From contig NZ_JADOTX010000001.1 of the NCBI RefSeq assembly GCF_015751765.1, positions 2,914,001 to 2,978,000 of the forward strand: 64,000 nucleotides of DNA, given 5' to 3'. The notes under the pieces are model-generated. The model made no database searches. It saw only the letters and a list, made by a program, of their open reading frames with translations, and was not told where the DNA came from. The stretch comes from Micromonospora ureilytica. Lineage in GTDB: Bacteria > Actinomycetota > Actinomycetes > Mycobacteriales > Micromonosporaceae. The translations under genes and the position numbers were made by a program. Positions 16,689 through 25,511 of this stretch are shown here, piece by piece (position 1 is the first letter of the stretch; the number at the start of each line of letters is the position of its first letter).

Positions 16689-17426
16689 ATGACCAGATCC
16701 TCCGCGACACCCGAGAATCCCAGCGGGCCGGACCCATCGTCCCGAGACGGCAGACCCGACCCATACGCCGACAGCTCCACCTTCGGCCACCACCGCGACT
16801 TCCTTCACGTCGACGTCATCGTCGGTGGCTCGCCGATCTGGATCTCGGTGTGGCGCAGCGGCGCCCTTGGCGAGATCAGCGAGTCCACCTTTCGTCGCCT
16901 GCTGGCGCGTCGGATCATCGCCGTTTACAGCCGGCGCGGCGCGACCGTGGTCGACTTCGACGGCGACCCAACCGTTCGCGACGAGAGCATTGCCGCGGGC
17001 CGCACCTACCGCCCAATCACCCATGCTGCGGATCTGGCCGGCCTCGACACCATGGAGCAGGTCGACCTGGTCGTACTGCGCTGGCCGCGACCCCAGCCGC
17101 TCGCGCGACCCAGGCCGGTCGACGGTGCGGTGGCCGACCTCTTCCGTGCTCTCCGCCTGGTCATCACCCCGGACGGCTTCGCGGTCCTCATCGTCGAGCA
17201 GCGTCCGACCCAACCGGTGCCGACCGAGGTCGTGCACCTGGCCGGGCTTGTCCCCGAGGCTCACGCCGGTGGGATGAGCTACCTCCAGCACGTCCTCGCG
17301 ATCACTCCACCCGTAGGCACGGCAGCGGACAGCGCAGACGCCGCACGGTCCGTGGCCAGCCAGCACGGCTCACCGACTCACCTGCACCTGCTGGTCTTCG
17401 TCGTACGAGCAGGCCGCCGTGACTGA
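16689..17426 (+). CDS. degenerate SAM-methyltransferase-like protein of integrative elements
   Basis: 245 residues. GATVVDFDGD resembles the SAM-binding motif I, VDLVVLRWP stands where a DNA methylase has its DPPY motif, and LRLVITPDGFAVLIVEQ fits the following strand. The catalytic DPPY/NPPY residues are missing, so methylation is doubtful. Genes of this type commonly sit before XF1762 genes in actinomycete integrative elements, as here (the next gene overlaps by 8 nt). An operator-like array lies upstream. Confidence 0.45.
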   Translation: MTRSSATPENPSGPDPSSRDGRPDPYADSSTFGHHRDFLHVDVIVGGSPIWISVWRSGALGEISESTFRRLLARRIIAVYSRRGATVVDFDGDPTVRDESIAAGRTYRPITHAADLAGLDTMEQVDLVVLRWPRPQPLARPRPVDGAVADLFRALRLVITPDGFAVLIVEQRPTQPVPTEVVHLAGLVPEAHAGGMSYLQHVLAITPPVGTAADSADAARSVASQHGSPTHLHLLVFVVRAGRRD

Positions 17427-17997
17427 CCAGCCGGAACCTGCCGCCCACTATCGTCGGTCGCGTCGCCGCCCAGCCCGTCCGCGGGTACGGCCGATCAGCT
17501 ACCGGCAGGCGTGCGCCTACATCAGCGCCCACCACCAGCAGCTCGAACGACCGCAGGGACACACGTTTTCCCTCGGACTGACCAACCACGCCGGCAACCT
17601 CATCGGGGTCGCAATGGTCGGCCGTCCCGACGCCCGCCACCACGACGACGGCCTGACCGCCGAAGTCACCCGCCTGGTGACCGACGGGCCACGCAACGCG
17701 TACTCGGTCCTGCTCGCCGCCGCGTGGCGAGTCGCCCGACGCATGGGCTACCAGCGCATGATCACCTACACCCGTACCGACAGGCCCGCCGCCGACCTAC
17801 GGGCCGCGGGTTGGAAGGTCGTCGTCGAGGCGCCCTCCGCACCAGGGTGGAATCGGCTCGGCCGGCGCCGAGCGGCGCGCAGCACCGGCGACGGGACCCG
17901 CAGTCACTGGCAGGTCACCACTGAGGACTGGCGCACCCGAACCGAAGCCGCTGACCGCGTTCCCCGGCGCGCCAGAGAGGGACGGGGCCTACGGTGA
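17419..17997 (+). CDS. XF1762-family protein
   Basis: 192 residues. Recognised from VRPISYRQACAYISAHH, GHTFSLGLTNHAGNLIGVAM, VTRLVTDGPRNAYSVLLAA and MGYQRMITYT, the XF1762 family with a GNAT-like layout. These proteins are frequent cargo in actinomycete phages and integrative elements; their reaction is unknown. The C-terminal 45 residues are basic and low-complexity. It overlaps the preceding gene by 8 nt and is therefore translationally coupled. Confidence 0.7.
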   Translation: MTDQPEPAAHYRRSRRRPARPRVRPISYRQACAYISAHHQQLERPQGHTFSLGLTNHAGNLIGVAMVGRPDARHHDDGLTAEVTRLVTDGPRNAYSVLLAAAWRVARRMGYQRMITYTRTDRPAADLRAAGWKVVVEAPSAPGWNRLGRRRAARSTGDGTRSHWQVTTEDWRTRTEAADRVPRRAREGRGLR

Positions 17998-18112
17998 CCG
18001 GCCATACCGCGGCCGCGCACGTACCGGCGGATCGGTTGCTTCACCACCGCGACGGGCCCATCGGCACCCTGCGGCCGGTCCTCGACGAATGCTCGACCTG
18101 GAGCGTCACCTC

Positions 18113-19075
18113 ATGCCAATAGATGCAGGAAAGATGCTTGCTGGTCTGCCCGCTCCGTGGCGCGGTTTCCTGGAGGACTGGCATCGGTCGTTGCGGTCCG
18201 GGAACTATCCGGAGACGACCCGCTACAACTATCTGCTCGCCGCGGCACAACTGGCCCGCTACTTGCAGGACCGCGCGAAATCGGCACCTGACACGGCAGA
18301 GGCAGCACACGATCCCACTGCCGTAGCCCGGGCACACGTGGAGGAGTTCCAGGCGTGGATGGTGGAGACCCGCTCACCCGCGACCGCCCTGAACAAGCAC
18401 AAAGCTCTGCAGCAGTTCTTCGAGTGGCTCGCGCTCGACGTGGAGGAGATCGATCGGTCGCCGATGGAGCGCGTTCGGCAGCCCAAGACGCCGCAGAAGC
18501 TGATCCCAATCATGCGCGACGACGACACGCGACGCATCCTGGATACGTGTCGCGGCAGAGCGTTCGTCGACCGGCGAGACGAGGCGATCATCCGCCTGCT
18601 GTACAACACGGGTGCGCGGCTGTCCGAGGTCGCCAACCTTCATGTTGACGATGTCAGCCTCGCCGACACAGACACTATCCGCTACCACGGCAAGGGCGCC
18701 AAGGACCGCCGGGTGCGGCTGGGACCCAAGACCGCTCGCGCCATGAGCCGCTACCTCCGAACGCGGTCCCAGCACAAAGGATCACTCCTTGCCGAGCTCT
18801 GGCTCGCGGACCGAGGCACACGGGCACTCGCCGCCAACGGCATCAAGCTCATGCTGAAACGTCGCGGCCAGCGCGCCGGCGTCGCGAACGTCCACGCCCA
18901 CCGCTGGCGGCACAACTTCGCCCACGAGTGGAAACGCGCCGGCGGCGACACGGGCGACCTGATGCTGCTGCTCGGTTGGACCTCAGACGACATGCCCCGG
19001 CACTACGGCGCGAGCGCAGCGGCCGAGCGCGCCCAGGAAAGCCAATCCCCTGTCGGGATCGGTGAGCGTGTCTGA
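18113..19075 (+). CDS. tyrosine recombinase (XerC/phage integrase type)
   Basis: 320 residues. A SAM-like core-binding domain (residues 1-110, with NYPETTRYNYLLAAAQLARY) precedes the catalytic domain: Arg in TGARLSEV, Lys in GKGAKDRRVRL, H-x-x-R in HRWRHNFA, and Tyr298 in PRHYGAS. The second catalytic His is replaced by Trp (LLGWTSDDM), as in many members of this branch. The ATG at 18113 follows GGAG by 9 nt. It is closely related to the recombinase at 21248-22204, which is in the opposite orientation. No attachment site was found beside this copy. Confidence 0.85.
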   Translation: MPIDAGKMLAGLPAPWRGFLEDWHRSLRSGNYPETTRYNYLLAAAQLARYLQDRAKSAPDTAEAAHDPTAVARAHVEEFQAWMVETRSPATALNKHKALQQFFEWLALDVEEIDRSPMERVRQPKTPQKLIPIMRDDDTRRILDTCRGRAFVDRRDEAIIRLLYNTGARLSEVANLHVDDVSLADTDTIRYHGKGAKDRRVRLGPKTARAMSRYLRTRSQHKGSLLAELWLADRGTRALAANGIKLMLKRRGQRAGVANVHAHRWRHNFAHEWKRAGGDTGDLMLLLGWTSDDMPRHYGASAAAERAQESQSPVGIGERV

Positions 19076-19364
19076 ACCCGAAGAACAGAAAGCCGGGTCG
19101 ACGGGGCTGACACCGGAGCAGCGTCGACGCCGGGCACGCATCGCCGCCCACGCATCCTGGGCCAAAACGACCGACCGCCGCGCTCGCACGGCAGCTGGGA
19201 CGCAGGGCTTCCTCGATCGCTTCGAGCGACAGGTCGATCCCGAGGGGGTGCTCGATCCAGATGTACGCGCGGAAATGGCACGACACGCCAGGACGGCGTA
19301 CATGTTGCAGCTGGCGGAACGGTCCCGAAAGTCCCGCCGGCGGCGTACAAATCCGAGTGCATAG
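19062..19364 (+). CDS. uncharacterised small basic protein
   Basis: 100 residues, very rich in Arg/Ala. LTPEQRRRRARIAAHASWAK, then TAAGTQGFLDRFERQVDPEG and MARHARTAYMLQLAERS match a widespread small actinomycete family of unknown function. The start overlaps the end of the recombinase gene by 14 nt (GTG at 19062, or a second GTG at 19068), so expression is probably coupled. Confidence 0.55.
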   Translation: MSVSEPEEQKAGSTGLTPEQRRRRARIAAHASWAKTTDRRARTAAGTQGFLDRFERQVDPEGVLDPDVRAEMARHARTAYMLQLAERSRKSRRRRTNPSA

Positions 19365-19542
19365 GCAGGTACGCCGCGATGTACAAGGATCGGCATGGCA
19401 AAGGGCTCCCCGGACGGCTGTCCACGGACCCCATCGCCGCGCGGGAGGCGGTGCCGTCGGTCACGCTGAGTCGAGGCATCGCGGACGCACAGGTGGATTC
19501 GACCAAAATGGACCCGTGGCCTTGTACGGCTGATCGGGCAGA

Positions 19543-20049
19543 ATGCCCTACGTGAGCGCGCCAATATCACGCCGGGTCGAGGAGAGGGCCGTTCGGCTCG
19601 ACTACGGGCAGTTCTGCCTTTGCGGTAATCCATCACCCGATGCCGACTACATGACCCTGCTCGAACAAGCGATCAACGGCTCAGGCGTCGCGGCAGACGA
19701 CCACGGGGTCATCGTCATCTCCCCTCACCAGAACAACTTCGAGATGCCGTTCCGTCTGGAGCTGTGGGACGATCGGCCGCTCGATGATCATGAGGATTGG
19801 GAGGAGGTCTTCGAGGCCAACCTCCTGGTGGTCGATGACGTGCTTCGCTACTTCAGCCCCACAGACGCCGTCGCCGACTTCGAGGTGCCGAGCGGTCGGT
19901 ATGCCGCACGAATATCAGGCCAGGGGTTCGTCAACCGAGGCTGGCCCGGCTCGATCACCCCCGGAGACAGATGGCGGGTGCAGCTCTGGCCGTCTGCCGG
20001 CGATATTCCCGTGCGCCGGATCAAGGAGTGGCATCATCCTGCCACCTGA
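19543..20049 (+). CDS. uncharacterised protein
   Basis: 168 residues, acidic, soluble. It contains GNPSPDADYMTLLEQAINGS, GVIVISPHQNNFEMPFRLEL and ISGQGFVNRGWPGSITPGDRW, which suggest a beta-rich domain. No family recognised. Codon use matches neighbouring genes. A GTG at 19552 is an alternative start. No operon partner. Confidence 0.45.
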   Translation: MPYVSAPISRRVEERAVRLDYGQFCLCGNPSPDADYMTLLEQAINGSGVAADDHGVIVISPHQNNFEMPFRLELWDDRPLDDHEDWEEVFEANLLVVDDVLRYFSPTDAVADFEVPSGRYAARISGQGFVNRGWPGSITPGDRWRVQLWPSAGDIPVRRIKEWHHPAT

Positions 20050-20279
20050 AAGCGACCCCACGTACGGGCCGAGACACCCCTCCGAAGATGTGATGAACAG
20101 GCGCGTAGCGCCAGAAAGCACGGCCGGACCGTATCGATGACCGACACTCCCCTTAACGCCGGCCGGCGCGACCAGCCCGTGACATCCTCCGCAGCGCACG
20201 AGCGGCGGCAAGAGAGTGGACTCGATCTTGAGAGACAGCCCTCGCGACGGAGTGGTTCCCGTGGCCTACCTTGTAGGTC

Positions 20280-20846
20280 ATGCTGGCTGCGGACTCTCCG
20301 ACGATCACCGACTGGATGCAAGGTTGGGGCAGTATTCTCGGCCTGCTCGTTTCGACCGGTGCACTCATCTTTACAGGTTTACTGCTGCGCCATGAAATAG
20401 CGGTCCGCCGGGAGGAGAAGGCCGACGATCAAGCGGCGCAAGCGCGGTTAATCATTCCGAGGCTGCACGGTGCAGAATTTAAGGGAGAGCAGGGTCGGGC
20501 ATTAACCGCTGTCAAGTGGGTCGTTCAAAACCATAGTGAGGCCCCCGTCATGGCCGTACTCGTCCGCGTTTATCCTAAAGGAGCATTTGATCGAGGACGG
20601 TATCACAAAGCCAAGTATGTCCTGGAACCACACGCTAAGCAGGACGGCTGGTGGGAACTCCCTGAAGTGATCCCGTGGCCTCCGGAGCAGATCGAACCGC
20701 CACTCGGCGGACTATCCATAGACGCGCAGTTCGTGGACTCTAGCGGGCTGCAGTGGAGACGAGTGCGGCTCCATCCCCCTCAGCGAATCATCGGCGAGGC
20801 CGCAGCGGGCTACCACCCGCGAGATGTGACCCACCTTCCAGATTAG
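20280..20846 (+). CDS. single-pass membrane protein of unknown function
   Basis: 188 residues. One hydrophobic helix near residues 15-37 (SILGLLVSTGALIFTGLLL) is followed by a charged juxtamembrane stretch and a soluble domain with NHSEAPVMAVLVRVYPKG. It resembles single-helix actinomycete proteins that precede a beta-domain; role unknown. GC is lower here than in neighbours (for example AATTTAAGG near 20470), a sign of recent transfer. TACCTT (20267-20272) lies 7 nt before the ATG, so it may be leaderless. Confidence 0.55.
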   Translation: MLAADSPTITDWMQGWGSILGLLVSTGALIFTGLLLRHEIAVRREEKADDQAAQARLIIPRLHGAEFKGEQGRALTAVKWVVQNHSEAPVMAVLVRVYPKGAFDRGRYHKAKYVLEPHAKQDGWWELPEVIPWPPEQIEPPLGGLSIDAQFVDSSGLQWRRVRLHPPQRIIGEAAAGYHPRDVTHLPD

Positions 20847-21195
20847 GGGAAGACATACCGGCCGGCCGAGCAGTCAGTCGCCGTGTCGGGCGACGAGGGT
20901 GCGTGAGTAACGGCGGCGACGGTGACTGCGCAGACGCACTGTCGCCAGGATGGTCGAGTGCACCCAACTCGGCAGATCCGAACGCCGAGCTGCGCGTCGC
21001 TGCCTGGCCACCGGTTTACGCGACGTCACCAATCGGTACTACGACCGGTCCTACCACTGGCGTCACGAACTGCCGATCAGCGGTAGGCCGGCTACTCCAA
21101 CGAAGCTCTGTACGGCCAGTCGTAACGGAACCTGCACCGGAGCCAGTACGCCAACCCCAGCCCGCCCCGACTCGGATCACCGGTCGACGACGAGA
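20847..21195. other. intergenic stretch, nothing recognised
   Basis: About 350 bp between the membrane protein and the recombinase terminator. No frame with convincing coding features and no repeat beyond the hairpin that follows at 21196. Confidence 0.35.
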
Positions 21196-21242
21196 GCAAC
21201 ACGGTCGGCCAAGCCGGCACTCGAATCGACCGACCGTGTTGC
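21196..21242 (-). terminator. hairpin after the second recombinase gene
   Basis: GCAACACGGTCGG (21196-21208) and CCGACCGTGTTGC (21230-21242) form a perfect 13-bp stem around a 21-nt loop, starting 5 bp after the recombinase stop codon. No T-run follows, as is common for actinomycete terminators. Confidence 0.6.
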
Positions 21243-21247
21243 CCGCG

Positions 21248-22204
21248 CTACACCCCTTCCCCGATGCCCAGTTGCACCTGAATCTCCTGGGCCCGTTCGG
21301 CCGCCGCGCTCGCGCCGTAGTGGCGAGGCATATCCTCCGAGGTCCAGCCCAACAGCAGCATCAGGTCACCGGTGTTCCCGCCGGCACGCTTCCACTCGTG
21401 GGCGAAGTTGTGCCGCCAGCGGTGGGCGTGCACATTCGCAACGCCGGCGGCGAGGCCCAACCGCTTCAGACGAATCTTGATGCCGTTGGCCGCCAACCTC
21501 CGCCCACCGCGGTCGGCGAGCCACAGATCCGGCAGCTCCGAGCCCTTGTGCTTGCCTCGCGCGCGGAGGTAGCGGCTGATGGCCCGTGCCGTCTTCGGTC
21601 CGAATCGCACCCGGCGGTCCTTGGCCCCCTTGCCGTGGTAATGCACCGACTCCGTGTTCAGGTCAACGTCATCGAGCAGCAGGTTGCCGACCTCCGACAG
21701 ACGCGCTCCGGTGTTGTAGTACAGGCGAATGATCGCCTCGTCGCGCAGGTGCGGAAAGGTCTTGCCCTTACAGGCGTCGAGGAGCTTCTTCGTGTCCTCG
21801 TCCCGGATGATCGGGATCAGCTTCTGTGGCGTCTTGGGCTGTCGGACCCGATCCATTGGAGAGCGGTCGATGTCCTCCTCAGTCAGCAGCCATTTGAAGA
21901 ACTGCTGCAGACCTTTGTGCTTGTTCAGCGCGGTCGACGCGGACCGGGTTTCGATCATCCATGCCTGAAACGCCTCCGCGTGTCCCCGGGTCACCTCGGT
22001 GGGGTCCTCCGCGGCGTCGGCGGCATCGGGGTCGGGCGAGTGCTCGGCCAGGTATCGGGCTAGTTGCGCCGCGGCGAGGAGGTAGTTGTACCGGGTCGTC
22101 TCCGGGTAGTTGCCCGCCCGCAGCGTCCGGTCCCAGTCCCGGAGGTATCCCGCCCAGGTCGAGGACAGGTCGGTGGTGAGCTTGTTCAGGTCCAGTAGAG
22201 CCAT
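21248..22204 (-). CDS. tyrosine recombinase beside a tRNA-Pro attachment scar
   Basis: 318 residues. Same architecture as the plus-strand recombinase: core-binding domain with NYPETTRYNYLLAAAQLARY, then Arg in TGARLSEV, Lys in GKGAKDRRVRF, HRWRHNFA, and Tyr296 in RHYGAS; Trp replaces the second His. The ATG start lies 116 bp from a copy of the tRNA-Pro 3' half (22320-22362), so this enzyme probably integrated its element there. The shared blocks suggest about 80% identity at DNA level with the 18113 gene by eye. A hairpin terminator follows the gene. Confidence 0.85.
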   Translation of the reverse strand: MALLDLNKLTTDLSSTWAGYLRDWDRTLRAGNYPETTRYNYLLAAAQLARYLAEHSPDPDAADAAEDPTEVTRGHAEAFQAWMIETRSASTALNKHKGLQQFFKWLLTEEDIDRSPMDRVRQPKTPQKLIPIIRDEDTKKLLDACKGKTFPHLRDEAIIRLYYNTGARLSEVGNLLLDDVDLNTESVHYHGKGAKDRRVRFGPKTARAISRYLRARGKHKGSELPDLWLADRGGRRLAANGIKIRLKRLGLAAGVANVHAHRWRHNFAHEWKRAGGNTGDLMLLLGWTSEDMPRHYGASAAAERAQEIQVQLGIGEGV

Positions 22205-22274
22205 GTCGGTCACCCGTCGAGTCAAGGGGTCGATAAGCGGCGTACTCGACCTCGACGAACCACCATGAACACGA

Positions 22275-22315
22275 AAAAGAGGGTTCCCACAGGCTCTGAC
22301 CTGTGGAAACCCTCT
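22275..22315 (-). terminator. intrinsic terminator behind the displaced tRNA-Pro 3' half
   Basis: GAGGGTTCCCACAGG and CCTGTGGAAACCCTC pair over 15 bp with one mismatch around a 6-nt loop; five Ts follow on the minus strand (22279-22275). It lies 5 bp beyond the duplicated tRNA fragment and would end a minus-strand tRNA transcript. Confidence 0.75.
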
Positions 22316-22319
22316 CGCT

Positions 22320-22362
22320 GTCGGGACGGCCGGATTCGAACCGACGACCCCTTGACCCCCAG
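22320..22362 (-). repeat. attachment-site copy: 3' half of tRNA-Pro(GGG)
   Basis: 43 bp identical to 23819-23861. It holds the anticodon loop, 3' anticodon stem, T-arm and acceptor 3' strand of tRNA-Pro, then diverges at the 5' part of the loop. It lies 116 bp from a recombinase gene. This is the classic duplicated att core of a tRNA-targeting integrative element. Confidence 0.85.
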
Positions 22363-22672
22363 GACGCTTCGCCACACGTCCACGCACGCGGCACACGCTA
22401 TCCCCAAGATCAGGCCGTGCGGTCAACGTTGTACCGCGCGCCATCGCGCAGGCCGTGTGGTCCCTACATGGTCCCCGGGACGCCGACACGCTGGATGACC
22501 GCAGCGCACGGTTTGGAAACTGTGGTCACGGCCTCATCCCGCCCGGCAGTGATCTGGCGTGACCTGGACCGCCAGGCTTGCTGGCTCGTCAGGAGCTGAC
22601 CGCCGTTGACCCTCGGCTCCCGCTCCATGGGGCACGCAACGGGCACGGGCAGCGCGGCGGAGGAGGCTCCGG
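22363..22672. other. stretch next to the att copy, nothing recognised
   Basis: About 310 bp between the att copy and the next gene. No complete gene; possible decayed coding sequence but no homology recognised. Confidence 0.35.
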
Positions 22673-22969
22673 TCATGTGTCGATGTTCATCGGCATGTAC
22701 GCATCGTGGGTGGCGTAGTGAATGACGGCCGCGCAGGCATTGCCGGCAGTGGGCCTGCGGCCCTTCCTCCATTCCGACCACACGTCGACCGCCTCACGCG
22801 CAAGTTCGACCTCAAGGAGATGCGGGAGTTCGGTGGGTGACTCACCGCCTGGCCCCTCGATCGCGGCAACAGCGTCCGACTCAGGTGACCACGGACGAGC
22901 CGCGTAGAGGGTCGCGTCGTCCGGCAGCTCGGCCAGGCGCTCAATCAGTTGCAGGAGCGAACCATGCAC
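22673..22969 (-). CDS. uncharacterised small protein (DUF7716-like)
   Basis: 98 residues. LIERLAELPDDATLYAARPW, SDAVAAIEGPGGE and HLLEVELAREAVDVWSEW resemble a small uncharacterised family (DUF7716-like, from memory). Soluble and acidic. The start is taken as GTG; CATACT lies 6 nt upstream, a possible leaderless promoter, and a longer start at 22996 is possible. It lies within the 1.5-kb segment between the two att copies. Confidence 0.45.
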   Translation of the reverse strand: MHGSLLQLIERLAELPDDATLYAARPWSPESDAVAAIEGPGGESPTELPHLLEVELAREAVDVWSEWRKGRRPTAGNACAAVIHYATHDAYMPMNIDT

Positions 22970-23110
22970 ACCTTCAGTATGGAAGAGCGCGCCCAACCGG
23001 TCGTGATGCCCGAAACGCCTGCGGCCGGTGGTTTGCCCGGCTGCGTTCCGTGCCCCCCTCGTGCCCGCTGGGTGCCACGGTTGCTGGCCACAGATGGCCC
23101 GTGCTGACCT

Positions 23111-23488
23111 TCAGACTCGGTCGTCGTGACCGGCGGCGGGGCGGAGGTGCTCCCACTGTGGGTCGTAGCAAACAAGCCCGTGATCGGCGGCCATCTGTGC
23201 CGCTCCGGCCGATACCTCGTCGGACCGGTTGAACGGGATCGTGAGGTAGAGCATCGGGCCTGACGCCTCGTCTATGAGCCCTTCGGACAGGGGATAGAGC
23301 TGGGCGTCGTGGCCATAGAGGTCGGGCCACCGAGCTGCCACAGCATCGACGTAGGCGCGGATGCGCGGCGTGGGCCGCAGTTCCTCTTCGCTCTCGAAGT
23401 ACTGCTCGTAGAGGGCTTCGTATGCCTCAGCGGCCGCTTCGTCGTCGGCGGGCAGGTCGCCCTCCCACACCGCCAAGTCGTAACTCAT
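23111..23488 (-). CDS. uncharacterised acidic protein, possibly immunity-like
   Basis: 125 residues. MSYDLAVWEGDLPADDEAAA, TPRIRAYVDAVAARWPDL, ASGPMLYLTIPF and AADHGLVCYDPQW define a family common in streptomycetes and micromonosporae, usually found singly near toxin/immunity genes. No toxin is adjacent. The ATG is chosen because the family starts with MSYDLAVW. It lies between the two att copies. Confidence 0.6.
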   Translation of the reverse strand: MSYDLAVWEGDLPADDEAAAEAYEALYEQYFESEEELRPTPRIRAYVDAVAARWPDLYGHDAQLYPLSEGLIDEASGPMLYLTIPFNRSDEVSAGAAQMAADHGLVCYDPQWEHLRPAAGHDDRV

Positions 23489-23773
23489 GCGGGGAGTCTG
23501 CCACTGCTGGCGGATCTCTGAGGAGGGCCGGGGTTCGGGGAAGAGCCCCGAGGTCTTCTGATCCTTGCGACTCTCAAGCGTGGCCGACCGGCCCGGCCGA
23601 TGCCGGCCGGAGGTCGCCAGCAAGCCGGGACCGGACCAGCGCGGCCCGCTTGCGGACCGCCTTGATCCAGAGAACGAGCGATTCGGCAGCCATCCCGGCT
23701 GGACACTTCAGACTTGACCGTCGGTCAAGCAGCGCCAAGCCAACTCCAACTTGACTAATCTTGGTCCCCAAAA
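23489..23773. other. intergenic stretch, nothing recognised
   Basis: About 285 bp upstream of the 23111-23488 gene. A CGGGG...CCCCG pairing near 23535-23555 is weak. No gene seen. Confidence 0.35.
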
Positions 23774-23811
23774 CGGCGAAAGGGCCGAACCGATTTCCGG
23801 ATCAGCCCTTT
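23774..23811 (-). terminator. terminator after tRNA-Pro
   Basis: AAAGGGC (23779-23785) pairs with GCCCTTT (23805-23811), followed on the minus strand by GCCGTTTTGGGG. It starts 9 bp past the tRNA-Pro 3' end and differs from the terminator behind the other att copy. Confidence 0.5.
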
Positions 23812-23818
23812 GACCTGC

Positions 23819-23893
<75 letters not shown>

Positions 23894-24050
23894 CCCCCGC
23901 GTGGTTTCCCCCGCGGCAGCCGGTACAGCTTAGCGCAGCAGCTCCGGCCCGTCCGCACAGGCCCCACCGGCGTCGCGACGTAGCCGAACCACCCCACAAG
24001 GAGCCACCGCACAACCCCTAAAGCGTCCTAGGAGGGTGAGGTTGGGCAGG

Positions 24051-24088
24051 CCGATGCCGGATGGGCAGGATCGCCCATCCGGCATCGG
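24051..24088 (-). terminator. terminator of the der operon
   Basis: Perfect 16-bp stem (CCGATGCCGGATGGGC and its complement) around a 6-nt loop, 17 bp past the der stop codon. No T-run, but such long GC stems are typical actinomycete terminators. Confidence 0.75.
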
Positions 24089-24104
24089 GAGAACTGGAAC
24101 CGCG

Positions 24105-25511
24105 TCAGCCGTGCGCCTTGCCTCGGCCGCCGGGGCCGAGCTTCTTGCGCGGGCGGACCGAGATTTCGATGGGGCTGCCCTCGTACCCGAATTCCTCGCG
24201 GAGCTTGCGCTCGACGAAGCGCTGGTAGCCGGCGTCCAGCGGGCCCGTGGTGAAGAGCACGAACCGTGGCGGCGCGACACCGGCCTGGGTCGCGAACAGG
24301 ATCCGCGGCGCCCGTCCACCACGTACCGGGTGGGGGGTGGCCTGCACCAGCGCGGTCAGCCACTGGTTGAGGTGCGCGGTCGGCACGCGGGTTTCCCAGC
24401 TGGCCAGCGCCTTGTTCAGGGCTGGGGCGAGCTTGTCCACGGCACGGCCGGTCATCGCGGACAGGTTCAGCCGGATCGCCCAGGGGATGCGGCGCAGTTC
24501 CCGGTCGATCTCCTTGTCCAGGTAGTACCGACGGTCGGCGTCGACAAGGTCCCACTTGTTGAACGCGATGACCAGCGCCCGGCCCGACTCGGTCACCATC
24601 GACAGGATCCGCTGGTCCTGCTCGCTGATCGGCTCACTGGAGTCCAGCAGCACAACGGCCACCTCGGCGGCCTCGATCGCGCCGGCGGTACGCAGGCTGG
24701 CGTAGTACTCGGTGCCGCTGGCCTTGCCGACCCGCTTGCGCAGCCCGGCCGTGTCGACCAGTTGCCAGGTCTGGCCGCCGATCTCGACCAGGCTGTCCAC
24801 CGGGTCCACAGTGGTGCCGGCCACCGAGTCGACGACCGCCCGCTCCTCGCCGGAGAACCGGTTGAGCAGGCTCGACTTGCCGACGTTCGGCCGTCCGACC
24901 AGTGCCACCCGGCGCGGTCCACGCGGACGGTTCTCCACGATCGCCGGTGCCTCCGGCAGCGCGGCGAGGATGGCGTCGAGCAGGTCGCCGGAGCCGCGTC
25001 CGTGCAGCGCGGACACCGGGAACGGCTCACCGAGGCCGAGTGACCACAGCGACGTGGCCTCCATCTCGATGGAGGTGTTGTCGGCCTTGTTCGCGATCAG
25101 GATCACCGGCTTGGCGCTGCGCCGCAGCATCTTCACCGCGGCTTCGTCCACGTCGGTGGAGCCCACCATCGCGTCGACCACGAAAAGGACCACGTCGGCG
25201 GTGACGACAGCCGTCTCGGCCTGCGCCGCGATGGCCGCGGCACGGTCCTTCGCGTCGGGTTCCCAGCCGCCGGTGTCCACGACGGTGAACGCGCGGCCGT
25301 TCCACTGCGCGTCGTACGGGACCCGGTCGCGGGTCACACCGGGGACGTCCTCGACGACCGCCTGCCGGCGGCCGATGATCCGGTTGACAAGCGTCGACTT
25401 GCCCACGTTGGGGCGGCCGACGACGGCCACCACCGGCTGCGGGCCGCTCGGTTCCTCGACGATGACGGCGGGCTCACGCAGCTCGACCCAGCCACCACCA
25501 TCGCTACTCAT
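24105..25511 (-). CDS. der: ribosome biogenesis GTPase Der (EngA)
   Basis: 468 residues. Two tandem GTPase domains each begin with GRPNVGKS (Walker A; near residues 32-39 and 205-212), with DTGG and DTAG switch motifs and NKAD/NKWD specificity motifs; a KH-like domain closes the protein ([18 protein letters not shown]). Der acts in maturation of the 50S ribosomal subunit. Actinobacterial Der has an N-terminal extension, as here. Its ATG overlaps the cmk stop by 4 nt, so the pair is translationally coupled. It is the last gene before a strong terminator. Confidence 0.97.
   Translation of the reverse strand: MSSDGGGWVELREPAVIVEEPSGPQPVVAVVGRPNVGKSTLVNRIIGRRQAVVEDVPGVTRDRVPYDAQWNGRAFTVVDTGGWEPDAKDRAAAIAAQAETAVVTADVVLFVVDAMVGSTDVDEAAVKMLRRSAKPVILIANKADNTSIEMEATSLWSLGLGEPFPVSALHGRGSGDLLDAILAALPEAPAIVENRPRGPRRVALVGRPNVGKSSLLNRFSGEERAVVDSVAGTTVDPVDSLVEIGGQTWQLVDTAGLRKRVGKASGTEYYASLRTAGAIEAAEVAVVLLDSSEPISEQDQRILSMVTESGRALVIAFNKWDLVDADRRYYLDKEIDRELRRIPWAIRLNLSAMTGRAVDKLAPALNKALASWETRVPTAHLNQWLTALVQATPHPVRGGRAPRILFATQAGVAPPRFVLFTTGPLDAGYQRFVERKLREEFGYEGSPIEISVRPRKKLGPGGRGKAHG

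Noticed and set aside
16425..17366. 313-codon minus-strand frame opposite the methyltransferase-like gene
   Set aside because: Shadow frame; the plus strand has the XF1762 neighbour, overlapping start and protein-like composition.
19378..19542. A 54-codon frame starting MYKDRHGKGLPG
   Set aside because: No ribosome site, no family and no repeat of the pattern in related positions; kept as unlikely.
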